A stretch of 64,000 nucleotides of DNA from Typha latifolia (Eukaryota; Streptophyta; Magnoliopsida; Poales; Typhaceae): the NCBI GenBank assembly GCA_019914945.1, contig CM034102.1, forward strand, positions 11,273,501 to 11,337,500, read 5' to 3'. Below, in pieces: positions 34,201 to 46,320 of the stretch (its first letter is position 1; each line of letters opens with the position of its first letter). Below the pieces are notes generated by a model, which had not been told where the DNA came from, did no database searches, and worked only from the letters and a program-made list of their open reading frames with translations. A program made the position numbers and the translations under genes.

Positions 34201-36190
34201 TGCATGCACACCTTTTCCACTTGAATATATTCACCCTCTACAATGGACAAAACAACACACTTTTGTAGCTCAGATTGTAAAATAGCTTCTCCATATAAAA
34301 GTCACAATGTAGCTTAATGTAGACTTCCTAATATCAAATCACCGGTCATTTCTAAAACATAGACAAACTTTGAAAGTGTCTTTGAGGTATCTAAGAATTC
34401 ATTTCACTATGGCCTAATATTTTTTGCTAGAATTTAAGGGATATTTACTACCCACACAAAGCTAAATGTAGCCTTGTGCATACCATTGAATGCATTAGAC
34501 AACCTACCACTGAACCATATATAACCCTTTGCCATAAATAATTTCTCACAAATTCTTCATTGCAAAAGACTTGCTTAAGTCTTCTTTAATCTGTCAATTT
34601 TATTAGTGTCCCGTTAATAATAAATATATGACCAATATAGAGTAACAAAATGATAATCATCATCTTTGAACATTTAAACATATACATAATGATCAAAAGA
34701 ATCAAAAGTTTTTATATTATTGCCTTGGTGCTTGTTTAATCTCATATAAGCTCTTCTTCAATGCAAATAAGCTTCTCCTAACCCTTGACTTTAAACCCTT
34801 CATATTTTTCCATATACTTCTAGGCCATGTTTGCTTTTAAGTTTAGGAGCCTCTTCTGAACTGATTTAAGGACTTCTAAATTAGCTTAGTAACTAAACAA
34901 CTTTTTTAGTATTCAAAAGATTAAGACTAAAAAATGAGACTAACTAATCGAGCTCGAGGTTTAGTCTCAAACCAAACAAAGTCCTACTTTTTAATCAACT
35001 GTCCATTTAAGAAGTTTGTCTTAACATCAAGTTGCTCAATCTAGCTGTCAATCCCAAAATATATAAAAAGATGGCATTTTCACAACTAGAGCAAAATTTT
35101 CATCAAAATATATCCTTTTATTTTGGACGAAAACTCTTAGAAGACTAGATTTGCTTTGTATTTGGCGTTCAAACTATTTTCAATTATCTTGATTTTATAA
35201 ATTCATTTAATTTTTAGTGCCTTCTTATCTCTTGGGATTTTTACTAGAATCAAAAGTATAATTTTCATACAAGGATTTCATCTCTTCTTGCATAGATTGA
35301 AGCTTTTAATTCTTGAATTTTTTTTGGAAGCATTCTGACCCCTCTTCATTTGTAAGAAGAACATAGTCTGTAATAGGCTATCTAGATGAATTTCAATGGT
35401 TTCTAGTTAATCCCTTGATCTGTATTTCTGTTATGTCATGCTGAGTAGATTGCTCTTCATTTTAAATAAGTTCATTACGCTCATCATCACTTGTAGAAAC
35501 CTCATATGCACCTATGTCACTGTAAACATAAAAATCTTGCACTCGTCTCTTGTTATCATCATGCACCATAGGTGGAGGGGTTAGATCTAGATTAATTAGA
35601 GAATTAGTTGAAAGCTTTGACATCTTTGGTTTTTCGAGATCTTTAATTGTTTGATCTTCGAAGAAGATAACATCTCTGCTTTTGAACACTTCTTATCATT
35701 TGGAACTCATTACCTCTATCCAAATTCTTCATCACCGTAACCCAAGAAAATGCATTCATTAGATTTTTCATCAAGTTGGGATTTCTCATTTCTTGAACCG
35801 TAAAAAAATGTCATGCATCCAAATACTTTCAAATGATTTATATAATACATCTTTCTTTGTCCATATTAGCATCCAAAAGAGCCAAGCGAGTAAGATTGAT
35901 TAGGTCCATTGTAATCCCCATAAGCCTCTCTCAAAAAGATTTAGACAACTTTGTATGAGAAAGCATACACATGATTCTTTCTACAATAGTTCTTTTCATT
36001 CTCTTTGCAATTCAAAATTTCTTGCGATATTTTTGAGATAATCTTTTACCGCTTGATGCTATAATCTGTGTCATAATTTTAAAATAGCCCCCATGTACTC
36101 ACCACCATTATTTATCCGGATACACTTCAATTACAACATGAAAATACTTCAAGGGCTTAATCCTTGGATTTCAAACCTTTTTAGAATAGT
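34201..36190 (-). pseudogene. Ty1/Copia integrase and RT relic
   Basis: The minus-strand reading has an integrase core string (NNGGEY, about 36100), the late-integrase region, and the integrase-RT linker with SRDVIFFEDQTIKDLEKP in the frame at 35462-35689. An RT piece with KCHLFIYFG and DVKTNFLNGQL follows at about 34995-35060; an intact plant Copia has DVKTAFLNG here. The rest of RT and RNase H decays towards the LTR at 34.2 kb. Stops in all frames. Gag and protease are not present to the right, where the sequence becomes unrecognised. Confidence 0.75.
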
Positions 36191-37868
36191 CATAAATAAA
36201 GATAACAAATCAAACCAAACCAAACTAACACCTCTTTTACTAACAAACAATATAATGTTACTCAAGAGGTAGTAGTTCAAGTCAAGCCTCCATTTTGGTC
36301 TTCGCGGTTATGATCAAATGGGTTTTGGATGGGGATCAAGTAAAGCCCATCTTAAGTTCAGACCAAATTCTGGCTCGAAAAATTACTGACCGATCCGGGC
36401 GGACAATTGAGCACAAAAGATCGTGAAAATTATTCAAGGAGGCCTCACGTCGAGATAATCGAATGCAATATGAAATTTGCACTAATCGAATGTGTAAGCA
36501 TGTACGCTGAAACTTATTTTGTACGAAATACTAATGGAGCTAACTGAGTAGCATAGTGAAAAGGAAGCTAGTCCACAAGATTACTTTGAATAATAATGAA
36601 ACCAAATCTTAAACCCTAACGAGTGATTGCGAAGCCCTACAAGCTCAAAATTTATCAAATGAAATAAACTAAAAATAAAGCTTAAAATTTATGAATTGTT
36701 AGGGCTCACCTCACAGAAGAAGGAACCCTCCAAAAATAGGCGTATGCTGCATTGAGTGGCGCGCACACGGTATTCTTTAGTAAAAGGCGAAAGAATAGTT
36801 CGCTCTGTGCTCACCACGCAGCTGCGTGACTACTAGCGGTGGATCCAAGCTGCTTATATAGTAAAGCATGGCCTCCATTCTCTATGTGCTTTCCGATATG
36901 GGACTATTACGCTTTAAACGTATACCTTTCTTACTACCCTCTAAATTAAGGGCATTCCTGCCAAATTAAGCATAATAGTTAAGTAGGCAAAACTTGGAAA
37001 GAAGACTGAAACCATAAGAATAAGGGTAGAACGAGATTGATTATTTATAATACTAACATATTATGCGACCAAAGGTAAAAGCAGAGAGAGAATTAATTAG
37101 ATCTCTTCTTCAAATATCTATAGCCAACGATATGGTTTTGCTAAATCTCTGGAAATTAATACAATAAGTATCAGATTCTCTCTCCAAAACACAAAATTAA
37201 ATATATAACAGGGTTATTAATACTTTCTTCAATGACTCATTCAGTACTCCTCATTTTCTTATATATACTATATCCCGCTAAAGGTGTTTGATGGTATATA
37301 TTGAGTGTCTTTCAACCTGTTATAATAACCATTGGATTCAGATTAAAAATTAGATGATAATAATATATAATATTTATATTATTATTATGAGGTTATTATA
37401 TCTAGACCCTTTGATTTATTTCTTATTTTCATATAATCTCTTGTATTTTTTTATCGCATATTGACTCAACCATCGGGATACCTCTTTATTTAGTTGTTTT
37501 GTGAAATATAATGTATAAATATAACATGATTAATTTTAGACACTTTTCCAATCATATCTTTATTATAAAAGAAAAAAAAAGTTAATCACAAGATGGTTAT
37601 TTTATGTTTTCTATTAAATAAATGGTTAAAGTTTCACAGAAAGTAAAAAAGAAAAATATGGATATAAGCAATAGTTCTTTAGATATAATTAATCCAGTTA
37701 TTATCAAATTGCTTGTCAAAGGGTGGACTCCAAATAGTAAAATTAAGCTTGATTACAACTAAACAAGTGAGCTCAAAGGTCGACCTTGGGCTTAAAAATA
37801 ATTTTAAGCAACCGCATTAGAAGGGTGGAGGAGGCCTGGAGGAGAGAGTTGGGAGGATATCTTTTTCA
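36191..37868. other. No gene seen; possible LTR-like leader
   Basis: AT-rich. On the minus strand CTATATAAGC at 36856-36865 resembles a TATA box and is followed by about 140 bp of mixed-composition leader ending near CTGTGAGGTGAG, so a transposon promoter is possible. From 37000 to 37868 nothing was recognised. Confidence 0.3.
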
Positions 37869-37939
37869 TTTTTTTTGATAAATGTCTGCATATTTCTAAT
37901 ATTCATTCCAAACACTTGATACATATAATCATGTCAGTG

Positions 37940-40545
37940 GATCAGTCCAAACTATGGAGTTACAAGTTTGAGAAGCTAGACTGGCTAACCAATGAGTCAC
38001 TCCATTTGACCCTAACATTAGGGTAATTAGAAATCCACCTCTTGCAATCGAGCACCAACAGATTGATAGACCGGTTCACATGATTTATCCATCCATTAAC
38101 TACCTTAGAATCACTAAACACCCAACTCTCTTCTTCGTGAAGGAACTCCGGCACCTTCTTCAAACCTTCTAACAGAGCTAGTGTTTCACCTACTAAGGTG
38201 TTCAGACAATAATCAAGGTAAATGCTCTTAGCTTTACAGAACTAATCCGAGTATTTGTTAATAAGAATGCCAATACCACTTGAGCAATTACCCCTCTAGG
38301 AAGCTTCCACCCAGCACACAAGGTTGCCATTTCGGGGCTGCTCTTGCACCTTTTGGCAGAGCTTCATTCCTTTACACCTTCCTAAGCACTGAGCTAAGCT
38401 AACATATGATACCTCTATGGACTAGATCATTTTGAGCTTTCCAAATCTCCCACATTATCCATTCGATCTAGTACACTATCAAAATGGAGGCCAAGCTAAC
38501 TGGCAAACCAAACAACCCGAGCGAATTCACAACCCAGAAGAAGATGTTCCAAACAAGCTCTCAGGAGCTGCTTGACAGATCAGACAGTAGGCTTCTTCAT
38601 AGGGAATTCGCCTTGCCGCTTCTCCTACTGGGATTGCACCACTTAAGCATCACCAAAAAAAAAATATCTGAATTCTCGACAGGATTTGCTTTCATCCCTA
38701 GATTGTTTTCCAACTGGTGCCTAGGCAAGATGACCTCAACCAGTTCCATTCCGAGAGGGTGTTGAAGGCAGTTTTTAGAGAAAACTCCCCCGACAAGGTG
38801 TGAATCCAATAAGCCTATATGGCTCAACAATGCTTGCAGGGTTGATGAAGATATTCTCGACCTCTTTAGTCACGTTGGAGAGGAGCATAGCTTGAACTTT
38901 TGCAATGTCCCAAGATGCACTGATCATTAGGTCCTTCACCTTGGTAATAGATGGGAGCTCCAGCTCTGATAGGTCAAAAGGGGTCCATGGGTCAATAGTG
39001 ACGGATATGGACTGCCCAGTACCCACTTGCCGCAACACACACTTCCGCAACAACCCTCTCACCTTAAGCATTGAACTCCATGTCCAAAATACTTGCACCC
39101 TCGTCTTGCACTCCAGAAGGAATGGTTGTGAAAGTATCTCTCTTTCAAAATCACAGCCCAATCCTAGTTGGGGTCCTTTATTAGCCTCCACGCAAACTTT
39201 ATGATTAATGTTTAGTGCACTAGCTCCAAGCACCGGATGTCAACGCCACCATCTCCCTTCGTCTTGTAGAGTGCATTCCAACCTTTCAGATAGATATTCT
39301 TGCGCTCAACATTGAACCCCCACCAAAAATCTCTCATTTAGCGGTTGAGTTTTGCGAGCAAATCCTTCGGGTAGATGAACAATGCCATGAAGTAGATGGG
39401 GATCAAACTCAGAAAAAACTTTATTAGCACTGATCTCTCTGCGTGCGAGAGCAAGTTCGCTTTCCACCCAACAAGCTTGCTGAAGTTTCTCTACTACAAA
39501 GGCATGGGCTTTCAATTTGGGCCTAGGGAGAAGGAGAGGATTTCCACGATATTTCTCTCCTTCTTGAAGTAGTCTGACTCAAGAGCAGCTATCACAACAT
39601 TGCATTTTTTTTCTATCGATACCCTTGCTAAAGTGTATCACCGATTTATCAAAGTTGATTGCTTGGCTAGAGATGCTACAATATAGGTTGATGACTGCCT
39701 TCAAATTGGAGGCCTCTCTAGCGGTGGCTCTTCCAAAGAGTAGTAGGTTATTGGCAAACATCAAGTGAGTTAAGGGAGGGGCATTTCTAGCCGCTCTAAC
39801 ACCTCTAATCATTTTTCAGGCTCTTTCTTCATCCAATAAAAGAGAGAGAGGATGTTTGAGCTTAATATGAAGGGGCATTTCTAGCAAGTCATTGGCGAAC
39901 ATAAAGTGATATAAGGGAGGGGCATTTCTAGCAGCTCTAACACCTCTAATCATTTTCTAGGCTCTTGCTTCATCTAGTAGAAGAGAAAGGATGTTTGAGC
40001 TTAATATGAAGAGATATGGAGAAAACGAGCATCCTTGACGCAGACCACGAGTGAGAGAGAAGAAGCTGTTGGTTACACCATTAACTTGGACAGAGAGGGC
40101 GACTGTGGAGATGCAAGCATGGAAGAGTCCCATGAACTTAGCTAGAAAACCATAACCTTCAAGGCAACCTCTAGTAAAACTCCATTCTAGTTGGTCGAAG
40201 GCTTTGGAGAAGTCAACTTTAAGCATGTTAAAGGAGCCTTTTCGGCTTTTGGAAGTTTTAAAGTGGTAGAGCATCTACTGGGCCAAGACTTGGTTGTCCA
40301 CAATATGTCTATTAGGAATGAACGCCTTCTGGGCCATAGAAATGATGTCTTGCATGAGAGGTTTTAACCTAAGAGCAAGCAGCTTGACGATAACCTTGTA
40401 CGTAGTGTTACAAAGGTTGATGGGGGCGGTAGTCACCGACAACCTTTGGGTCATCCTTCTTAGAGACTAAAATAATATTGGTGCAGTTCATCACCCTATC
40501 CATCTGGCATGTTGTGAAGAAACAGGTTACCTCTCTAAAGATTGC
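37940..40545 (-). pseudogene. LINE 2 RT to RNase H relic
   Basis: Minus-strand order: RT start with NIILVSKKDDPKVVGDYRP (about 40410-40480); VDFSKAFDQLEWSF (about 40200); SLTRGLRQGCSFSPYLFIL (about 40030-40060); catalytic site changed to FANNLLLFG (about 39745), so both Asp of the usual DD pair have become Asn. A zf-RVT and linker region runs from 38600 to 39300, and an RNase H piece with FSDSKVV at 37960-38163. A 119-bp direct duplication lies inside the RT. Not functional. Confidence 0.85.
39751..40010. repeat. Direct duplication inside LINE RT
   Basis: 39751-39871 and 39892-40010 are about 121 and 119 bp long and about nine-tenths identical, each ending GAGCTTAATATGAA. The second copy holds the normal RT order; the first repeats the same stretch, so the RT frame is read twice. 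The 20 bp between repeats GGGGCATTTCTAGC. Confidence 0.9.
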
Positions 40546-41238
40546 ACCCCTGTAAGAAATAGACCAGGCATGTAAGGCTGATCTAGTGGTGTGGATGGAG
40601 GTGGGGAAGGCTGGTGAATGAGAAGAAGAACGACCAAGGATTTGGATGGAAGTGGAGGATGAATTAGGATGTATGGAAAGTGGCTAGGTTGCAAGGGAAT
40701 GATAGAGAGAAAAGTGGGCCACTTCTTAGGATCAAGAGGGCACGACCAATCAAGGAGATGGTCAGTAATGGTAGATCCTAGGAAGATCTAGGTCAACTAA
40801 GCTTAGAGGAAGGAGAAGAGAAAGAGGAAGAATAAGAGTCCAAGTTCCTTTGATTAATCAATAATGAAAAGATGTTGTCTTTCCACATATTTGGAGGCTC
40901 GCCAATCCAAAAATCCAAGAAAATTTTTATTATGACTTAACTTTTTCATTGCATGTTCAAACGCACCTCGATCGCGTTCAAACACCCCAAAATAGGTCTC
41001 TAGATTTGCGAATGCGAATCAGGGTTCGAACGCCATCCATTTACATCGATTGCGTTCTAACACCCCAAAATAAGTGTATGTGAATCACGCGTTCGAGCGT
41101 GGACATTCAAGCGCACTTGCCAAAAACTATCTGTAACACCCGTGTTAAAAAAAAAAAAAATAGCGCACGCACCATGCGCGTGCGCTCTAACCGCAGCGCA
41201 CGTGCTTGGCGCATGCGCTGACTTCTTCTTCCTCCTGC

Positions 41239-41270
41239 CCCACCTCTCGCAGTTAGTTGCGAGAGGTGGG
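41239..41270 (+). other. 13-bp stem hairpin in the LTR
   Basis: CCCACCTCTCGCA (41239-41251) and its exact reverse complement (41258-41270) are separated by the loop GTTAGT. It lies about 60 bp before the TATA-like box of the long LTR. It could be a cis-acting DNA or RNA structure, or chance. Confidence 0.8.
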
Positions 41271-42059
41271 AGAGAAGTGCGCCGGAGTAGAGTTAACTCC
41301 ACTCTGTTGCCCTCTCCGCCTCTTCTCTATTTAAACTCCACCTCTTTCCCTCAAGTTCTCTTCTTTTCGCAATTTCTCTTTCTCACTCTTCCTCTCTCTC
41401 TTTTCTCTTCCAAGCCGCCGAAGACCTCGTCGCGGACAGTGAGTCACCGAAGCGCCGGCAGCCAACCAAAACCCCCCTCACCTTGATCCTCCGGTTAGCT
41501 TCCATCCCCTCTGTAGTTTAATTTAAAAATAGCCTAGTTAATCATGATTAATTAGGAGTTTATTTGTTTCTGCCTTCACCGGAGAAATTCGCCGGCCGGC
41601 GACCTCGTGTCGACTACCTACTGGTCCAGGAAGTTTCCCCGCTTCAGCCCCTTGCTGTGGGTACCCAATTTGGGTACCCACGGGGTGCGAGGGAGGCGAT
41701 GCCATGTCGCCTCCCACCGCCGGGTTTCTTAGGCACAAGCGGCCACCACCGGCGGTGGTGGCCTCGCTCGTCAGCCTCGATTAACCCACCTCTTCACATG
41801 GAAGAGGTAGGGACTCGAGATGAGGGCTTCAAGCCCATCTTCCACTAAATTGGGAAGCTCCATGGCCGCCGGCCATGGCGTTCCTCAATTCTCACCCACT
41901 AGCTGCACTGGCCGGTGGTTCAAATCACTCTTGCACCCAAGTCGATCTCATCGACTTGGGGATGAGTTATTGGAGCTAGGGGCTGCCGGCGACGGGGATC
42001 ATCGGCAGCAGTCCCCTCTGATGTTTGAACTATGTGGGGGTTGATCAAACCCCCACTAG

Positions 42060-42285
42060 TTGTGTTGGCTACGGGGTGGACCGTAGCCCACACCCGTAGC
42101 CAACAGTGGATCGGGCCCGTGAGCCCGGTCCACCCGACTTGTGTTGGCTACGGGGTGGGCCGTAGCCCACGCTCGTAGCCAGTATTGGACTAGGCCTGTG
42201 AGCCCAGTCTACCCGACTTTTGTAGCCTACGGGTGGGTCGCAACCCATGGCCGTAGCTAGCTGTGGGCTGGGCTTGTGAGCCTTG
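42060..42285 (+). repeat. 79-bp minisatellite, nearly three units
   Basis: Units begin at 42060 and 42139 (79 bp each) and a shorter third at 42218. Each has a GGCTACGGG box and an inverted GTAGCC box, so each unit can fold on itself. Substitutions separate the units. Confidence 0.85.
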
Positions 42286-44060
42286 TGGGCTGTGGGTAGG
42301 CCCACAGCCCACTTCTTCAGCATAATGCTGACTAGGCCTTGAGCCCAGCCCAACCTTAAACCATAGAATAATTTATTATTAATATGTTTTTTTTCTTAAT
42401 TCTGTTAGCTACATAAATAGTTATTATTTTAATTTTTCTCAACCATGTTATTAATAAAATTAGGATTAATACATAATTAAAATAAGTATTTGAATTTATT
42501 AGTCTCTTCAATTATCTTCGACACTTACAAATGTGAACGACTCTAAATGACTATTTTTTTTTAAAATTAAGACAAAATAATATTCGGACCTAGAAAATCA
42601 AACTTAATTTATACAACAAGATAGTTAGTTTTATAAGTTCATTAATCTTATGTTTATTTTATTTATAAATTATTAGACCCATTATTGTGCGGGAAGGATC
42701 TCGAAATTTAAGAAGAGCCGACTAATTAGGAGAGTAAGACGGATTCCAGAAATATCCCAGGCGAGTAGAATTCTATAATAGTCTACGAAAATGCATACTT
42801 ATGTCATTTCTTACCTGTATTAATTAAATGTTGTTTCTTACTTGTGAAAATTACATGCTATTTCATACTTGCATTTAATTACATGTCAATTCTTACTTGC
42901 ATTATTTATCACTTAATGCACATGTATGATAGACTCTATGCTTGTTTATAATACCTGTTATTTTGATGATTATGCTAAATAAATAATAGAAGTCATGGCA
43001 CCACGTGCACATATCATTGTTAGTCGAGTCCCAATGCTCCCTTTCAGCCACTCAACTTGGGGTTAAGGGTAGAGTATATTATATAGTATTAAATTAGCAG
43101 TCTACACCTAATGTCGGTAGCTGGTGGAGCATTCAGGTGATTATACTGCCATAGTTGGAGACTAGTCTAGTATGATATTAGAAAAGATGATTGAGAGATA
43201 GGGATTATAGTTCTAGCGATACCCGAGGATGCAAAGTCAGGGCATCTATCGAGCTGTGCGCTCTTAACCGTCGTATATGATGATTCTGCTCTATGCGATG
43301 ATTACTAGAGCGGTGTTGATGGGCCTATGACTGGAGTCCTTAGTCTGATGGCCACAGACAACCGGTCATATGCAGTGTCGCTAGACATGTATGGGCAATG
43401 ATTCCTCTAGATGACTAGTCCTTCTCGATATTATGATGCTTTGTGAGATATGTCATTGTGACTCAGTTTCTATGGATTTCTATGTAAATTGAGCTATAAT
43501 GATGAAAGTTATTAAAAGTTATAATGTACACTTTCCCTGACATGTTATGGGTTTGCATTTCTATTTATCATGTAATATTCTTAGATTACTATTGGATTTT
43601 ACTTGCTGGGCCCCATGCTCACCGCCATTTTGGTGGAAATATTTTAGAGCTGATTATGGAGGATGTGGATATCAAGGAGTAGCAAGATTCATTCCCTATT
43701 TTAGTATTTATTTATTCTATTATTTCTAGTTGGACTTGGCCCCTGCGAGGGTATTTATGTTTTAAAACTTGTGTTGGATTTTATTCCTAGAGGCTTGTTA
43801 AGGCGTGTGATATTGTAACTTTAGATTATTTGTTGGATTATTATAGTATTTCTAGACTTATCTAGATACTTTGTGAGATTATTTCACTGATAGGTCACGT
43901 GAGAATCATGTGGAAATTCTCCACGTGAGGAACACTTGATTTATGGAAGTGGGTGTTTCACTATCTTACTTCCATAAATATCTAGTAAGCAATTAATAAG
44001 ATTTCAACATCTAAAAATGAAATACAATGTAAAAAATTAGGACTCCAATGAACCGTCACA

Positions 44061-44490
44061 ACCTCCAAGGATTGGCTAGAAAGTTTGCAAAATGCAAGAA
44101 TGAAGGTTGTCCGGCCCCAGCGTTTTGTCAGGGCCAAGGCTCATAAGGGTCGCTTCTACTTCCTCCTTGGTGGGCATGTCACAGAGCATTAAGGCAGCTT
44201 CTTGTGGTATTTTAGGCATGTGGCTCATGATTTGCTGGTAATGATCTCTTAGAGGTGGATGATTGGAGGAGCTATACACCTCCTTGAAGTGCAACACAAG
44301 AGCCTCCCTATTTTTCTATTCATCTTTCATCCAGGTTTCAAGACGTAGATAGATCACACTAATGCAGTTTTACGTCATACAAGTTGTGGTTGAAACCTAG
44401 AAAAAGGCAGTGTTGGCCATCCAACTAACACGGGAACTCTGGTGCTAGTAGATTTACTCCTTTAGGAGGAGATCTTCATGAATGCTCCAA
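44061..44490 (-). pseudogene. LINE 2 pre-RT fragment
   Basis: The frame at 44076-44297 has MPTKEEVEATLMSLGPDK and GPDNLHSCILQTF, the conserved stretch just before the RT. Upstream are the decayed spacer motifs. It joins in frame to the RT start at 40545 once the solo LTR and one duplication are removed. Confidence 0.85.
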
Positions 44491-44696
44491 AGCCCTCTTT
44501 TGTTATGATCCGATCATGTGGGTTAAGTCAGCAAGTTAAGTTAAGTTAAGTTATTTAGTTAGATTTACTAATTATTTTAAATTTTAAATAAAATGGATAA
44601 TTAGAATATGGATTCAATCTGCTAGGATTTTACTCCTATAAATCGGAGTGGTTATAGGTTAACCCACAATCCAAGACAAATGAGGAAGGAGCAATC

Positions 44697-44890
44697 ATGG
44701 AGTACCATGAACACATCTCTATTCTTGTGGGAGTTTCTCCCACGCCACCTCCATCACTAGCAGCCATCGCCGACGACGAACCGCCTGCGTGGGCGAGGGC
44801 ATTGGTCAAGTCTGTGGAATCATCAAATGAGATCTTTCAGAGGATCGAGAAGGCAATCCAAGCCTTGACGGCCATTGTCCTAGCCTAGCA
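44697..44890 (+). pseudogene. Gypsy gag N-terminal relic
   Basis: The open frame reads MEYHEHISILVGVSP, then DEPPAWARALVKSVESSNEIF and IEKAIQALTAIV. It matches the start of the gags at 14870 and 17744. It ends after 63 codons. Confidence 0.8.
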
Positions 44891-45890
44891 CAGCCACCCT
44901 GCATTGCCAGCTCCATCGACTACAACGAAAATCGGCTAGCCATAGCTAGAGGAGTCCATCCATGAGGGAGGTAGAGGAGAGTCCCAAACTGTGACCAAAA
45001 CTCCTCCTAGGGATATGGTAAAGACCCTCCCACCACCACAAACCTAGACTACCACCACAACAATGTCAGAGTGGCTAGCCGAGGCGCGCTTCAGATCATC
45101 TTCCCAACCCACGATGGACTCTAGGGCACAAAACCCTAGCTTTCCATCAGCGATAATCCAGGCTATCCTGGCCTAAACTGTCACGTCCACTCACTTTCTT
45201 GGACCACCAATATTAGAGACACGACTGATGTTTGTGCCAGAACCGATTGAAAGACTGTCGACGATGATGGTTATCGCTTTAGCAAACTCACGGCTAGAGG
45301 CCATAGGATTAGTATTTCCACGACCACGCTGGTTTCTTTGGGCCAACTGCCAACTAGTGATGGCCACCATAATCGTTGACAAATCTCGAGTGGTCGTACC
45401 TGATAACTATGAAAAACCCCTAGACACACGTATGTATCTAAATACTAGGCAATGATATCACTCGTTCGCTTAAGTAAAAGTCCGTAGAAATATTAAGAAC
45501 GAAAGTAGAGATGAACGCCAAGATTTTAATGTGGAAAAACCCAAACGGGAAAAAACCACGGATCCAAACTCGGATCAAAACCAATCACTAGAATAGTAGC
45601 AGTTACAAGACTGACTCTCAAAATAACCCGTCGAACCAAACGACTTTGTTCCTCTCAGTCTTGCTCGCTAAAACCCACGATTCACCGCTTCTCGTGATTG
45701 AAGTCCAATCTCAGTAACCCTCGAGATTGATCTTTCGTCTAGATAGCCCTTAAGACGAAAGATTAAGATTTTTAGATGAGTGGAATCTTGTTAGTTGAAG
45801 AACCGATGTAGCCTCAAGAAGTCTCCTTCAATAATGCTTCTTCAACCCCCCTTAAGATAGGGCATCATAATCCTTATATATGATCTCCAA

Positions 45891-46065
45891 GATAGAGTCA
45901 AATCAAAGTCTTATCCGTACTCACGAAAGTACAAGATAGAGCCAAATCCTAATCTTATCCGTACTCAAGAAAGTACAAGATAGAGTCAAATCCAAATCTT
46001 ATCCGTACTCACGATCTTCAAGATAGAGCCAAATCCAAATCTTATCCGCACTAATGAAAGTACAA
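45891..46065 (+). repeat. 44-bp minisatellite, four units
   Basis: Units begin at 45891, 45935, 45979 and 46022, each with GATAGAG(T/C)CAAATC and CTTATCCG(T/C)ACT. The third unit is 43 bp. A fifth begins with GATAG only. Confidence 0.93.
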
Positions 46066-46156
46066 GATAGACAAACTTCGTTGGTATGACTTGATCTCAG
46101 GTGCGTTCGAACGGGCCCAAGTGCGTTCGAACGTGACAACTTGAATTCTTCCTGTT

Positions 46157-46320
46157 GCGTTCGAACGCGTTTGTGAACACTGCTCTCGGACTGTGTGAAC
46201 TTAGTACCCGCGTTCGAACTCGTTTGTGAACGCTGCTCTCGGTCTGTGCGAACATAGTACCCGCGTTCGAACTCGTTTGTGAACACGCCGCGTTCGAACG
46301 CGTTTGTGAACGCGGTGTGA
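46157..46320 (+). repeat. 53-bp minisatellite built on GCGTTCGAACGC
   Basis: Units at 46157-46209 and 46210-46262 (53 bp each), then a short third at 46263 and a further GCGTTCGAACGC at 46290. Each unit has the palindrome GCGTTCGAA(C/T) followed by CGTTTGTGAAC. Confidence 0.92.

Larger units (their letters stand above)
41132..43960 (+). repeat. Long solo LTR, 2.83 kb, copy 1
   Basis: Begins TGTAACACCCGTG and ends GGGTGTTTCA, with the exact 5-bp duplication CTATC on both sides (41127-41131 and 43961-43965). It has no polyprotein or other coding domain. TATTTAAA at about 41328 is a probable LTR TATA box followed by a C/T-rich leader. LTRs of this length with TGTAAC ends are typical of the chromovirus Tekay/Del group, but that is an inference from length and ends. 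Confidence 0.85.
40551..44060. repeat. Gypsy solo LTR (family G2-like), host of a nested solo LTR
   Basis: Starts TGTAAGAAAT and ends CCGTCACA. The flanks are ACCCC (40546-40550) and ACCTC (44061-44065), a one-mismatch 5-bp duplication, and the LINE frame continues across when the insert is removed. Its own length is about 676 bp after taking out the inner LTR. It has GCGTTC-type motifs at 40950-41110, as do the G2 LTRs at 6.4-8.7 kb. Confidence 0.75.

Noticed and set aside
45191..45382. Minus frame with SREFAKAITIIVD as a separate gene
   Set aside because: Short, inside a truncated Gypsy element next to a Copia-like LTR, with no recognisable domain; most likely internal retroelement sequence.
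45891..46065. Regularly spaced 44-bp repeats that could be taken for a CRISPR array
   Set aside because: They are tandem units without spacers in a plant LTR.
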